A stretch of DNA of 64,000 nt, taken from positions 14,202,360 to 14,266,359 of the forward strand of contig NC_039368.1 of NCBI RefSeq assembly GCF_003573695.1, written 5' to 3'. The stretch comes from Papaver somniferum. Taxonomy: Eukaryota; Streptophyta; Magnoliopsida; Ranunculales; Papaveraceae. Below are positions 19,814 through 31,542 of the stretch, one piece after another; position 1 is the first letter of the stretch, and every line of letters begins with the position of its first letter. Made by a program: the position numbers and the translations under genes. The notes beneath the pieces are model-generated. The model made no database searches. It had not been told where the DNA came from and saw only the letters and a list, made by a program, of their open reading frames with translations.

Positions 19814-20447
19814 TGATACGTATTGATCTCTGTACCTTGGCGACTATTATTATAGAGGCGGAATTCATAATAATAATAGAAGAAATCTAGAAAACATAAC
19901 ACACTAGAAACCAGATTCGAAGAAATATATCTTCTCTAGATTATGAACAAGAAAATTGTTACAATTCTCTCTTTGTTACGCTCACAATATCTCTAAACAG
20001 TGGATAATCTTAAACTGTTTTGCTAAGCTTGCTTTTACAATAATCTAGTATTGCCTCACAAACTTTTCTCCAGATCCGTGTATCACGAACCGCCTATCTG
20101 ATCTAGTTGTATATGTATCACAAACCACACTCTAGATGTCTTAGCTATGAGCTAAACATCTCTATTTATAGCTTTAACAGTTTCCCAAAACCTTCTAGGC
20201 ATCTATTTCCTTATCTAGGAATAATATCTTTTCTAGGTATATTTCCTTATCTAGGTATATTACCTTGTCTAGGAAGTATTCCTTTTCTAGGTATATTTCC
20301 TTATTTATGAATAATACCTTGTTTGGGAATATTTCCTTATCTAAGAAAATTCCCTAAAAATCAGTATTCTTTCCCAAATTATATTTCTATCCTCAATCGG
20401 TCTTGAGGATCATTAGTTCCCGGAGAGAGGAAGATACACATGTATCA
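19814..20447 (-). repeat. 5' LTR of short Ty1-like element
   Basis: 634 bp, partner of 18655-19290 with scattered substitutions and small indels. It contains the same TATA box and CTAGGTATATT tandem units (20200-20330). Confidence 0.85.
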
Positions 20448-20452
20448 CTCTC

Positions 20453-20876
20453 CTACCTCTTAAGATGGCATGTTTCTTGGAATTATCGTCTAAATCAGGG
20501 ACAAATACAGAATTATTCTTTTGGGTAGGGCTAGAGTGTCATTTATTAACAAGGAAACCGAAAGTCGGAAAATGTTTCTTTAAACGAACATCGTGATTAG
20601 TCTATAACTATGATTCACTAATTAAATACTTAGATAAACAGATAGAATAAGAACGTTTTTTCTTGTTTCTCCTAAGATTTAAGTTTTATATTTCTCATGA
20701 TATGGGTAAAAAAGCCAACTTTACATCGTATAATCATAATAAAACTAATCGAAACTTCGAAATGCTTCAAAAAAAAAAACTTCGAAAGTAATAGTATAGA
20801 ACAAGAAATAAGAGTAATCGAAATAAGAGAATCTTATTAATTTTTTTTTATATTAATAATGTTTTTTTTTAAAAGC
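20453..20876. other. AT-rich spacer, nothing recognised
   Basis: About 420 bases with poly-A and poly-T tracts and no supportable frame or motif. It may be host flank of the inverted-repeat element that begins at about 20877. Confidence 0.5.
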
Positions 20877-21046
20877 ATATTTTGACTTTGGTGCCCACAA
20901 AATGGTATAGCTTTGCGTTTGGTGCCTAACTTTATCCAACTTTGAGTTTGGTTCCCAGTCAAATGATTAACTTTGTTTGACCGTATTGACCATCCAATTT
21001 AGAATTAAAATTGTGAAATGACCAACAAAAAAAAGACTTTCGGTTT
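20877..21046. repeat. Left arm of a split inverted repeat
   Basis: About 170 bases starting ATATTTTGACTTTGGTGCCC are repeated in reverse complement at 41731-41898 with roughly 10-15% differences judged by eye. The arms now lie 20.7 kb apart because the Tat-type element 21111-41720 inserted between them. This fits a palindromic MITE or the terminal repeats of a Mutator-like element. I could not identify a flanking target duplication. Confidence 0.8.
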
Positions 21047-21992
21047 GTCATTTCCCAATTATAGACCATACGATCAGTATGAACCCACGCGTCTAATTTG
21101 GTAACGTTAATGTTTGAGGGTGAAAACGGTTTCTGCTGATTTCGGTAACTTCATGTGTGTGTGGGTGAGAAACGAGTCTAAACGCTAAACAATGTACTGA
21201 AAGGGAGTACTTTGATTCGAGAGATAAATCTGTACAAATCCGGCCTAACACAAGAAATGACCGTTCCAGACTTGCTTCGGTCACAAAGTGAAGGAGAAGG
21301 GTTGGTCTTAGGGAGGGAAGCGAAGAGTGTGTTGATACCAAAATAGTTGATTCTGGAAGAGTGGTTGTTTGACGACTTGTATCTAAAAGTGAAACACTAG
21401 CAGATTGGGAATCTAACAAGTGCTTCTGAGTGTTGTATTCTCCTGACCAAAACCTGTCTTTGGTGGAAATAGGTGAGACCTATTTATACAAGTCGCAACG
21501 AAACGTACCCTGGTCTCGTAAGAAGTGAAAACGGTTGAGTAAATGGAAGAAAGCGGTAACGGGTAACGCCTGGAATTGATGTTTCCATAATGAAGGAAAC
21601 GTTTCACCATTACTTCGTGTATTTACTAACCGCCTCACTCTTATGACACTTTCTTGTAATGGGCGTAGTGTACGGCGCACGCTGTAAACCGCCAGACCAA
21701 TACCCTGATGAGCATCCCCAAGTTTGTGACATGTTTTGATGTCTCGAGTGTTTTCTTGGAAAACGTGTATCATGTTGTTATTGTTTGTATAGTTAAGATT
21801 TAGAGGCTTGCCGTTTCGGTGGTAACTTTCGACGGCCGAGATTTCGTATCTTGAGAGGTATGTTAGCCGTTGATTGTGGTTACCTTCCATTGGTAGCCAG
21901 TGGCGTGGCCACGGTGCTGGCATGGATCGTGCATGCTCTTGGCATGGCTAATTAGGGTTTGGTGCCGTGACCAAAGAATTTGCATGGATAAG

Positions 21993-23729
21993 TGATAGAC
22001 GCATTTATGTGTCTATTTTGATCTCGATTTTCTATTTTGTTAGTACCCATTTTTGTACTTATTTTGGTATTTTATGTTTTTGTAGGTGTTTTTGGAGAAA
22101 TAAGCTTTTGTGGGAAAATTGGCTCGAAAAGTGGTATTTGCGCTCGTGGGAGAAAATTACTATTCGGACTCTCAGTTTGGATAAGGGGCACTTCAGTTAC
22201 TAATGGGTACTCCACTAATAAGGGGTACCCTAATTGCTATTTACACTTCACAGCTATTCGCACCCCTGTACTGGTTAGGGGCACTCCATCTCTTGCTTTT
22301 GAAGAGACAGAATTGGCGGGAAAATTTGCACTCCGTCTGCATGATTCCGTAGAACGAAGTTGGGTGAGATTTTGATGGATTTTGACACAGACTTGGAGCA
22401 TTTTGGGCCTGTTAGGTGGATTCAAGGTTGGTAAGATATAAGTTCACGTAAAAGGGGGAAGGTTTCGTCTAATCTTAACAAAACAGAGTAAGAAATTTTA
22501 TCGGAAATGACGAGATTTTCTGGGAAGAATTGCAACGAGATTTCATCGGAGTTTTTGATACATATTGATTCCAAGTACCCTGTTAGGCTTAAACACGGCA
22601 GGTAATCGTATCGTATTCGATAAAGAAGGGATGAGACGTCACTCGGAAGGAAACATGGCAGAATATTCTCGGGTTATCATTCTATGTTATTTTTGGAAGA
22701 TTTCGTAGATGAAAGGGAAGATATTTTCTATATCCAGGTGGTATTCTATCTTGGGAAGGAGGTTGGATAAAACAGAGAAGCCGCATAGAGAAGAAACAGA
22801 AAAGGATATAAATCCTGTGACTTTAGTTTGAAGAAAATTTGGATTTTCTCGATATTTGATTGATCCTGTCGTGTATATAAGGGATGTTGGTAAGTCAAGG
22901 AAGGGAGTCGATAGTTTGGGGTCGATAGAATCGGAGCAGAGAAGCGTAGGTGACGTTGCAGGAATATTCACCTGCTGCTGGTGAAGAAGAGAAGCTGAAG
23001 AACATTGGACAGAGGAGGATAGTCGCAGAGGTAGTCTTATTCAAACAACACAATAGAAGTATCGATGTTCAACAGATCTCATATATCACAAGCTTGTCAT
23101 CTTTTCTCTGTAACAGTTCAAAACCCATTGTAACAGTCTGTTTGTAACGCCTTTCTAGCGTTGCAAACTGTCTGCTTTATTAGTTTTCTGTTGTTTTTCA
23201 CACTTTTGAGATATAAACACCTATTTTGAGAACTTGAATAATATGAGGAGATAAACCCCATTGCTGAGGCGATAGAGGAAGCTATTTTTACAAAAAAAAA
23301 CGGTACAATCTATTTTATTTAATATTATTGCAATTATTATTATGATTATTTTCCTTGAACTATTATTGAATATGATTTTTATTTGAGTCATTGTGATCTA
23401 TTTTGATGGAGTATGCTTAGTTTATAGACTCTTGATACTTCATACTTGGTATTTACAATTATTACTTTTGAAAATATATTAGTTGCAATATTTTAGAATC
23501 AAATTAAACGAGAAAATTGCATGAATATAAATATTTGGACCAAATCACTTTGAACTTGGAAAATAGTGGAATCTGAACCTCAGTGTTCTGTTAATATTGA
23601 TACCAACTTTGTCGGTGTTTGTTATAATTATTAGCGAGTTTTTTATTTAGTTTTGAATTTAAGTCTAAAGTTATCCTTCACAAGTTCGAGAATCGAACCA
23701 CTTTTTACCACTATCTACAAATCACATCA
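21993..23729 (+). repeat. 5' LTR of Athila element (1737 bp)
   Basis: It starts TGATAGACGCATTTATGTG and ends ATCACATCA. A TATA box TATATAA lies at 22874-22880, giving a U3 of about 0.9 kb. It matches 31543-33279 without net length change; most differences are single bases concentrated in the first 350 bases. Confidence 0.92.
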
Positions 23730-23734
23730 ATTTT

Positions 23735-23753
23735 TGGCGCCGCAGCCGGGGAC
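23735..23753 (+). other. Primer binding site of Athila element
   Basis: TGGCGCCGCAGCCGGGGAC, 5 bases after the LTR. It is a variant of the tRNA-Asp-type site seen at 1887-1870. 23754-24750 is the untranslated leader; I see no coding sequence there. Confidence 0.85.
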
Positions 23754-24751
23754 TTGTTTTTAGTGTTTTAGATTTATTTTATTTTTATTTTTTATTTTGT
23801 TATTATTTTTGTTCTTTTTTATGTTTTTGGGTATTTATCTTGTGTCTACAGGTTCTGGATCATAAAGAAAATTGAGTCAAAGAGTTTGGTGATTTCATAA
23901 AGACTTGGAGCTAAAGATTAAAGCAAAAAGAACAGAAAAGAAGACAATTTTATTTTAGACAATTTTAGTTTAGGGTTTGTTTATTTTCATTTAGGGAAAA
24001 AAAACTGTATTAGGGTTTATTATTTTTGTAATTTTCCTTTTCTTTTTGGACTTTTGGACTTTTGGACTTTGGGACATTAATTTTTTTATTACCCTACAGA
24101 AGGGTACTTTAAATATAAACTGTTTGCATAGAAGGAGGACATTTACGATATTGTCTCTGCACCTTGGGTTCGTACACTTGACATTGCAGTCAGTGGCCCG
24201 AGTCGAATACAACCGATTCATCCCCCGTCTGGAATGGGAGGTAAGATTCTAAACACTCGCGAATCCCCTGTCAGCGAGTTACTGGACTCCTTCGTATGCA
24301 TATATGTTGAGGAATGAATACGGACATTTATTTTTCTAGTAAAGGGCAAGGTCTGGCCATACAAGATAAGGGTTCGGATTTCATCACCGTTTTCTTCTTG
24401 CCCGCTTTAGGAATACGTAACCTACGCGAACCTAAGCCTAAAATTTTGACTAGAACGAGACCGATAGGGTAACGAGCTTAACAGGAAATTCATTCGAAAA
24501 ATATTGGTTACTCTTTTAAGCATACTTCGAAGTTCTTGACGGTTTCTGTAAGTTGAATGCGTGACTGCGCCTCCTTGTAATACCGGTGAGGCCTTGGGTA
24601 TCAAAGCTCCACCGAGCTTCCCTCGCCTCTATTAAACTTACTTTAACTCGGATTGATTCCAGAGGGGTTTGCTTAAACTGTAACGAATTCCCGTTGGAAG
24701 GATTAGAAGCTGGTCTAGAAACAATCTAAGTGGAGCCATCATGCTTTTTGT

Positions 24752-26347
24752 TTGCTAGAAATAAATAGGTTTGATTTGGTTGAGTCGGCCTTGATCTGTG
24801 TTTGCTTACCCTTCCAATTTAGAAAATTCTATTGTATTCCTGAACGTAAAAGAGACGCCCTAGGTAGATTTGTTAAAGAGAAACCTAGTAATTCTAAACG
24901 TCTCGATTACCTCAATTTAGAAAGTACGATTTTTGAAGAGTCCGTTTTTGAACGTCCACTTGAGGAGACAATCCCTAATATCCCGATAGTGCCAGAAATG
25001 ACAACTTTAATAGCTTTGTTGAATCCGACTAGGACTACTCGTCCTTCGTGTATTAAGTTAGCTGAAACGGAGGTACCCTATGAACTGAAACCTGGGACTT
25101 TACAGATGCTCCCAATCTTTTTAGGGAAAGAAAATGAAAACCCCTATTACCATGTTAGGGATTTTGAGGAAATTTGTAGTACTCTAAGAATTAGAGGCTT
25201 AGATGATGATGCTTTGAAACTTAGGTTATTCCAATTTTCCCTGAAAGATAAGGCCAAGTCGTGGCTATATAGTTAGGACTCCGAGTCAATTGAGACATAT
25301 GAACAACTTACATCTGCCTTTTTCAATAAGTTTTTCCCTAGGCACAAAACATCGTCTATTAGGACGCAAACATGCACATTTTCACAACAAGAGGGAGAAT
25401 ATTTATATAGGTATTTGGAAAGGTTCAATGATTTATTATCCCAGTGTCCTCATCATGGTTTAGAAAAGGTTATGCTAGTTAAGATCCTTTATGAGGGTTT
25501 AGATTATTCCACAACGACCATGGTTGAGTCTTTATGCACTGGTGGATTTGAAAACCAAACTGTTGATGCGGCGATGGAATTTTTTAATGAAATCGCCGAA
25601 AAAACCCAGCAATGGGAAAATAGTAGGGCACCCCAGAAAATAATTCTTTTAAGTAGAGGAAACGTTAATAGGGTAGAAGGAGGCTATGAATCAGATGCCA
25701 AAATTGCTGCTATAGCAAAAAGGTTAGAACCTTTAGAAGTGGGCCAGATTAGTGGTAGAGTGGAGCATTTTTGGGAAGGCCAGAATATTGAAGAGCAAGT
25801 CAATGCTCTTTATAATAACACTAGATTTGATAACCGTCAAAATATTGACCCATATTCAGAAACCTATAATCCTGATTGGAGAAACCATCCGAACCTTTCA
25901 TGGTCTAAGGGACAAAGTCAAGGTCAGTTTAGTAATTCTAATGCTCCCCCAGGTTTTGGCTATACTAAGAATCCTTCAGGACTAGCTCAGTTTCAGAATC
26001 ATTCAGATAAGAAAATCCTAATTTTAGAGGAATCTCTCGCCTTGTTAACTCAGCAAACTGCAAAATTTCAGTTATCCGTAGAACAGAGTCTACAAGCTAG
26101 TAACAAGATAGGACAAGAAAATAGTCAGGTTATTTCCGAGTTAAAAACCCAGGTTGGTCTGATAAGTGATTCTTTGAGAGAAAAAGGTAAGTTTCCTAGT
26201 CAAAAACAACCCAACCCTAGAGGAGTTCATGAATTAGGTGCAAAACCATCGAATCAATTGAATGCTGTTAGAACTCTTAGGAGTGGTAGAGTTGTAGACA
26301 ATAAGGTAACCATGCCCGATAGTGAACATACTGTAGTTCACCCCTAG
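24752..26347 (+). pseudogene. Athila gag (two in-frame stops)
   Basis: One frame of about 530 codons contains an Athila-type gag: the domain from about residue 95 (YELKPGTLQMLPIFLG, then DFEEICSTLRIRG) is interrupted by TAG at 25274-25276 after KAKSWLYS and resumes with IETYEQLTSAFFNKFFPRHK. The second half (25415-26347) is rich in Asn, Gln and Ser and ends with a TAG at 26345-26347 in the same frame as the protease. A fused gag-protease frame was therefore broken twice by point mutation. No CCHC knuckle is visible, which is usual for this group. Confidence 0.85.
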
Positions 26348-26401
26348 GAATTTCACCTCTCAGGACTAGTAGCTGAGGAGACTGATAAAGTTTCTGATGA
26401 T

Positions 26402-27160
26402 GTGAATTCGGTTCCTGAAAGGTCTGATTTTATGCCTAGAGCCCCGTTTCCCCAACAATTAATACCAACAAAAAATGAGTCGAACTTTAATGACATATTG
26501 GAGGTTTTTAAGCAAGTTACCATAAACCTTCCTTTATTAGATGTAATTAGGCAAATTCCTACTTATGCCAAGTTCCTTAAGGATATGTGTACGCGAAAGC
26601 GAAAACTTAGCTTCCATAAGAAAGCCTTTTTAGCTAGTCACGTAAGTTCAATCATTCAGAACATCGCAACTCCAAAGTACAAAGACCCAGGTTCTCCTAC
26701 CATTGCTTGCACAATAGGTGAATTCCGGGTAGAAAAAGCTTTACTTGACTTAGGAGCCAGTGTGAACTTACTGCCATTCCATGTATACTTACAGCTAGGA
26801 CTTGGTGAAATGAAACCTACTCAGATGACACTGCAGTTAGCTGATAGGTATGTTAAAATCCCTCGAGATGTTATCGAGGATGTTCTTATTGAGGTCAACA
26901 AGTTTATTTATCCAGTGGATTTCGTGGTCCTAGATACCCAACCTGTCCCTAACCCAGAGAACCAGATACCTGTGATTTTAGATCACCCATTTTTAGTTAC
27001 GTCTAATGCGATCATTAACTGTAGAAATGGTGTGATGAGTTTATCTTTTGGTAATATGACTATGGAGATGAACATTTTTGATTTCAGTAAGCTACCTCAT
27101 GAGCTAGATGATGCATGTGTTGAAGAGGTGAACATGATAGAAGGCTTAGTTCGGGAGTAA
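26402..27160 (+). pseudogene. Athila aspartic protease
   Basis: Same frame as gag, about 250 residues. The active-site segment is KALLDLGASVNLLPFHVYLQ: D-L-G-A replaces the common D-S/T-G, as is typical of Athila proteases. The second conserved part is IPVILDHPFLVTSNAIIN. It ends at a TAA at 27158-27160; an unframed gap with a short internal duplication (around 27205-27300, TACCCCATTTTGGTTTAGAT repeated) separates it from the reverse transcriptase. Confidence 0.8.
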
Positions 27161-27311
27161 TTACCAAACATTTTGTCTGAAGACCTATTAGAAAGTTGTC
27201 TATCCCATTTTGGTTTAGATTTTGACGACGATAGAACTATTGAACAGGTGAATGCTCTATTAGGTTCTACCCCATTTTGGTTTAGATTAGGCTCTATTAG
27301 ATTCTACCCCC

Positions 27312-29048
27312 GTGTTAGACAATGATAGATGGAAATCTAGGTTCGAACCTTTACCAGTTTCTGAGACTACCCTAATTCCTTCTTTAGAAGAGCCCCCAAA
27401 GTTGGATCTTAAACCACTACCCGATACTCTAAAGTATGTGTTTTTTGACCCATATGAGACTTTACCTATGATTGTAGCTTCCGATTTGGATAGTGATCAG
27501 GAGAATAGGCTTGTAAAAGTACTTCAAGAAAATAAGGAAGCTTTAGGGTGGACTATAGCAGACATTAAGGGTATAAGTCCTACTGTGTGTATGCATCAGA
27601 TTCATTTAGAGGAAGACTCCAAACCTTCTAAAGAGATGCAACGTCGACTTAACCCCAACATGAAAGAGGTAGTTCGAAAATAGGTGCTTAAGTTGTTAGA
27701 TGCAGGTATTATTTACCCAATTTCAGACAGTAAGTGGGCCAGCCCTGTTCAGGTTGTCCCCAAGAAATCAGGTATTACTATAGTCCAGAATGATAATAAT
27801 GAATTAATCCCAACCCGAGTGACCACGGGATGGCGTGTGTGTATTGACTATAGGAAATTGAACAAGGTCACAAGGAAGGATCACTTTCCTCTTCCTTTTA
27901 TCGACCAAATGCTAGAGCGATTAGCTGGACATAATCACTATTGCTTCTTAGATGGCTACTCTGGATATAATCAGATCGTTATTTCCCCAGAAGACCAGGA
28001 GAAAACCACTTTTACATGTCCCTTTGGTACCTTTGCGTATAGACGCATGCATTTCGGGCTTTGTAATGCCCCTGCGACTTTTCAGCGTTGCATGATGAGC
28101 ATATTTTCTTACATGGTAGAACGGTTCTTAGAGGTCTTTATGGATGATTTTTCAGTGTTTGGTTCATCTTTTGATGAGTGATTGCATCATTTGACATTAG
28201 TGTTGACTAGGTGTAAGGAAAAGAATTTAGTGCTTAATTGGGAAAAATACCATTTCATGGTTGAATCAGGAATTGTCTTAGGGCACATCATTTCTTCAAA
28301 GGGTATAGAGGTAGACAAAGCCAAAATTGACCTTATTAAGACTCTACAGGTCCCAAAAACCGTAAAAGATATTAGGTCATTCTTAGGGCATGCAGGTTTT
28401 TACCGTCGATTCATTAAGGATTCTAGCTTGATTTCTAGACCTCTTTGCAATTTGCTTGCAAAAGATGTTAAGTTTGTCTTTGATGATGCTTGCTTAAAGG
28501 CTTTTGATAAGCTTAAAACTTTACTCACTACTGCCCCGATAGTCCAGGCACCCAACTGGAACCTACCTTTTGAGATCATGTGTGACGCTTCAGATTATGC
28601 TATAGGCGTTGTGCTAGGTCAGCGAGAAAAAAAATTACTCCATGTGATTTACTATGCTAGCAAAACTCTGAATGATGCCCAAATGAACTATACAACTACC
28701 GAGAAGGAATTGCTAGCCATCGTGTTTGCCTTGGATAAGTTTATATCATATTTATTAGGTTCTAAGATCGTAATCTATACTGATCATGCTGCTTTGAAAT
28801 ACCTTTTGTATAAGAAGGATATCAAACCTAGATTGATTAGATGGATCCTTTTGTTACAAGAATTTTGTCCAGACATTAGAGACAAAAAGTGTGCAGAGAA
28901 TGTAGTAGCAGACCACTTGTCTAGGCTAGTTGTTAGTTCCCCTAATAATTCCCTTCCTATAAGGGATAGTTTTCCTGATGAACAATTGTTCTCTGTTTCC
29001 CAATCACCTTGGTATGCAAATATAGTGAATTATCTTGTTACTGGTTGA
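27312..29048 (+). pseudogene. Athila reverse transcriptase and RNase H
   Basis: One frame interrupted by TAG at 27681-27683, TGA at 28179-28181 and TGA at 29046-29048. Order: N-terminal region with LQENKEALGWTIADIKGISP; RT with PVQVVPKK, GWRVCIDYRKLNKVTRKDHF, the catalytic VFMDDFSVFG near 28140, and [19 protein letters not shown]; then RNase H with [33 protein letters not shown] and [12 protein letters not shown]. Catalytic residues are retained, so the stops look recent. Athila lineage is assigned from the FMDDF box. Confidence 0.88.
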
Positions 29049-30303
29049 ATGCCTCAACATTGGGGTAAGCAAGATCGTTCTAGGTTTTTAGCCGAGGTTA
29101 AGCATTTATTTTGGGACGATTCTTATCTGTTTAAGTATTGTCCGGAACAGATTATTAGGAGATGTGTATCTGAGAGTGACCAGTCTAGTATTATCTCCTT
29201 TTGTCATGAACATGCATGTGGGGGTCATTTTAGTGCTAAGAAGACTGCTGCTAAGATTTTGCAGTGTGGATTTTACTGAACTTCGTTGTTTAAAGATTCC
29301 ATAGTCATTGTGTTTCTTGTGAGCGTTGCCAGAAGTTAGGAACCATTTCCCGTAGAAATATGATGCCTTTGAACCCTATTTTAGTGATTGAGGTCTTTGA
29401 TGTGTGGGGCATTGATTTTATGGGTCCATTTCCTATTTCGTTTGGTTATCTTTACATACTTGTCGCTGTAGACTATGTGTCTAAGTGGGTTGAAGCGGTT
29501 CCGTGTAAAATGAATGACCACAAGGTCGTAGTCCAGTTTTTGAAAGAGAATATACTTACACGTTTTGGTACGCCGCGAGCTATAATTAGTGATAGAGGTT
29601 AACACTTTTGTAATAGACCGTTTGCTCTTTTAATGAAACAATACGGTATTACCCATAAAGTAGAAAACCCATATCACCCTCAGACTAGTGGTAAGGTAGA
29701 GGTTTCCAATAGGGAAATTAAACGTATTCTAGAGAAAACAGTTAATCCAAATAGGAAAGACTGGTCGTCGAGGCTTACTGATGCCTTATGGGCTTACCGT
29801 ACCGCGTTTAAGACACCCATTGGAATGTCACCTTATCGTTTAGTGTTTGGCAAGGCATGTCACCTTCCTGTTGAGTTAGAGCATCGAGCCTATTGGGCTA
29901 TTAAGAATTTAACTTTTCACTTGACAAGGCAGGAGCTCAAAGAAAGCTCCAGCTTAATGAGTTGGACGAGATTCGTAGAGATGCATACGATAGTGCTAAA
30001 GAGTATAAGAACAAAATGAAACTTGTGCATGATAGGAATATTTTACGAAAGTCATTTTCTCCAGGTCAAAAAGTTCTTCTATATGACACTCGGTTGCATC
30101 TATTCCCCGGGAAGTTGCGCTCTCGATGGACCGGTCCTTTTGTGGTCCGTACTGTTTTTTCTCATGGCGCTGTTGAGATTGAGACACCAGATGGTAGTAG
30201 TTCTTCGAAGGTTAACGGTCAGCGATTGAAGCCCTTTTTAGAGCCTTTTCCTACAGGTGATGTTGAGGAGGTCCCTCTGGAGGACCCTGTTCACCTTGAA
30301 TGA
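29049..30303 (+). pseudogene. Athila integrase
   Basis: Begins with the HHCC domain (CHEHACGGHFSAKKTAAKIL, then a frame break at 29277-29350 covering [10 protein letters not shown]). The core follows in another frame: [18 protein letters not shown] (first D), [14 protein letters not shown] (second D) with a TAA at 29600, and [19 protein letters not shown] (E). A further shift near 29960 leads into the C-terminal region [20 protein letters not shown], ending at 30303. No chromodomain. All three DDE residues remain in sequence. Confidence 0.85.
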
Positions 30304-30440
30304 CCATCGAGGCGATTTTGTATGTTGTATATTATTTTTGTAGGTTTTTGGTTACACTTCACCCAGGTACTATCTTTCCGACTTCTCTCTTTACTATTTC
30401 CTCATGTTACTTATATTTTTGGTACTGTTCTTTAATTAGA

Positions 30441-30480
30441 AACATTGAGGACAATGTTAGATTTAAGTTTGGGGGTGGGG
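30441..30480 (+). other. Athila hairpin and internal purine tract
   Basis: AACATTGAGGACAATGTT (30441-30458) is a perfect 7-bp stem with loop AGGA, followed by TTTAAGTTTGGGGGTGGGG (30462-30480). It lies 140 bp after the integrase stop and more than 1 kb before the 3' LTR, so it is not the terminal plus-strand primer. It matches the motif at 46-11. Confidence 0.8.
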
Positions 30481-31542
30481 TAGAACTTTTTGTTACCTTT
30501 TCGTTGCAATAAATAAACTCCAGAGCCTAGAAATTTATCCTTATTAAGGATGGCACTACCCAATCTAAGTGGATGGAAGCATTTTGGTTGTAGGAGTTGA
30601 GGGACCAATCTGATTAGATGGAAACATCTAAAGAGTCTATTCATAAAAGCACAGAGATCAGGTGTTAGAAATAACATGGTAGTTTCGCCATGTGTCATTG
30701 AGTCCTTTTCACTTCTATTTTTATTTTTTTATTTTTAAAATATGTTTCTCTAAGTGATTAGGTGGGGCTCACGATTCAAGTTGTTACCATTGCTAGGGTG
30801 AAATAGAGTGATTGAGATAACCATAATAAAAAAAAAAAAGTTGAAAAAAAAAGAAAAAGAAAAAGAAAAATTGAGACCAGACCATCAGACCACATGGAAT
30901 AAATTCAATAAAGTCGACCACTGGAACCCTTGTATATGCCAGTTGTGTTGACCTAGATTTAGGATTATCGACCACTGGTACCCTTGTATATGCCAGTGTG
31001 TTGATATTAGTCAGACCGGTATCTCAGTCCATTAGGATAGGTTCATTATGGCAGTGGCCTTCAGACAGATATGAGAAACATCGTTCACCTTAGTCAACAT
31101 CAAAACCATCTATGTTTTTCTATATCCATCTTCTTAATCTATCCATGTGACTTGTTTGATTCTGAGTTTGGATGAGACTATCTGAGTAGAGCTCTGTCAC
31201 TTTATATGAATTTTAGTATGCTTGAGTGCTAACTCGTGTACAATAATTGGAATTTCGCATCAGGGTACTTCCTCCTGTAGTCAATAAGTATGCCAACCAA
31301 GGAGATTCTTTAGTGCCTTCCAAGGTTCTGTGTAGATAGCTAGGGTCTGGAGTATAAAGGTTTTGCGGGTATACCTCTGGTAAGCCCTCCGGAGACAACA
31401 CTCCGCCACTAGAAACACCTAGGGGTTTAAAGGCTTATTGCATACGCTAAATGCAATCGACGATGCCTGCGACAGTGAGTTAGGATTTTATTTCTATTTT
31501 ATTTTTGCACGAGGACTAGAAAATAATAGGTTTATGGGTATT
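30481..31542 (+). other. Athila 3' non-coding region
   Basis: No env-like frame. It holds an A/G-rich tract (30828-30870), a tandem duplication of about 57 bp containing CGACCACTGG (30914-31010), a conserved GGTAAGCCCTCCGGAGAC stretch near 31380 and, just before the LTR, GGACTAGAAAATAATAGG and GTTTATGGGTATT, probably a decayed terminal purine tract. Confidence 0.6.

Larger units (their letters stand above)
18655..20447 (-). mobile_element. Complete short non-autonomous Ty1-like element
   Basis: Two direct LTRs (18655-19290, 636 bp; 19814-20447, 634 bp) flank only 523 bp. On the minus strand the primer site TGGTATCAGAGCAAGG (19810-19795) follows the right-hand LTR, so this is a minus-strand element. 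Flanks CTCGC (18650-18654) and CTCTC (20448-20452) look like a 5-bp target duplication with one change. The LTRs start TGATAYGTATTGATC and end ACATGTATCA. Only a 47-codon frame remains inside. It resembles a TRIM or small LARD but with longer LTRs than a classic TRIM. Confidence 0.85.

Noticed and set aside
24752..30303. Programmed frameshifting or stop readthrough in Athila gag-pol
   Set aside because: Six or more scattered stops and shifts, not one at a domain junction, fit decay better than recoding.
30432..30975. Candidate env-like frame after Athila integrase
   Set aside because: Frames are short (under 90 codons), some antisense, with no signal peptide, membrane pattern or conserved order.
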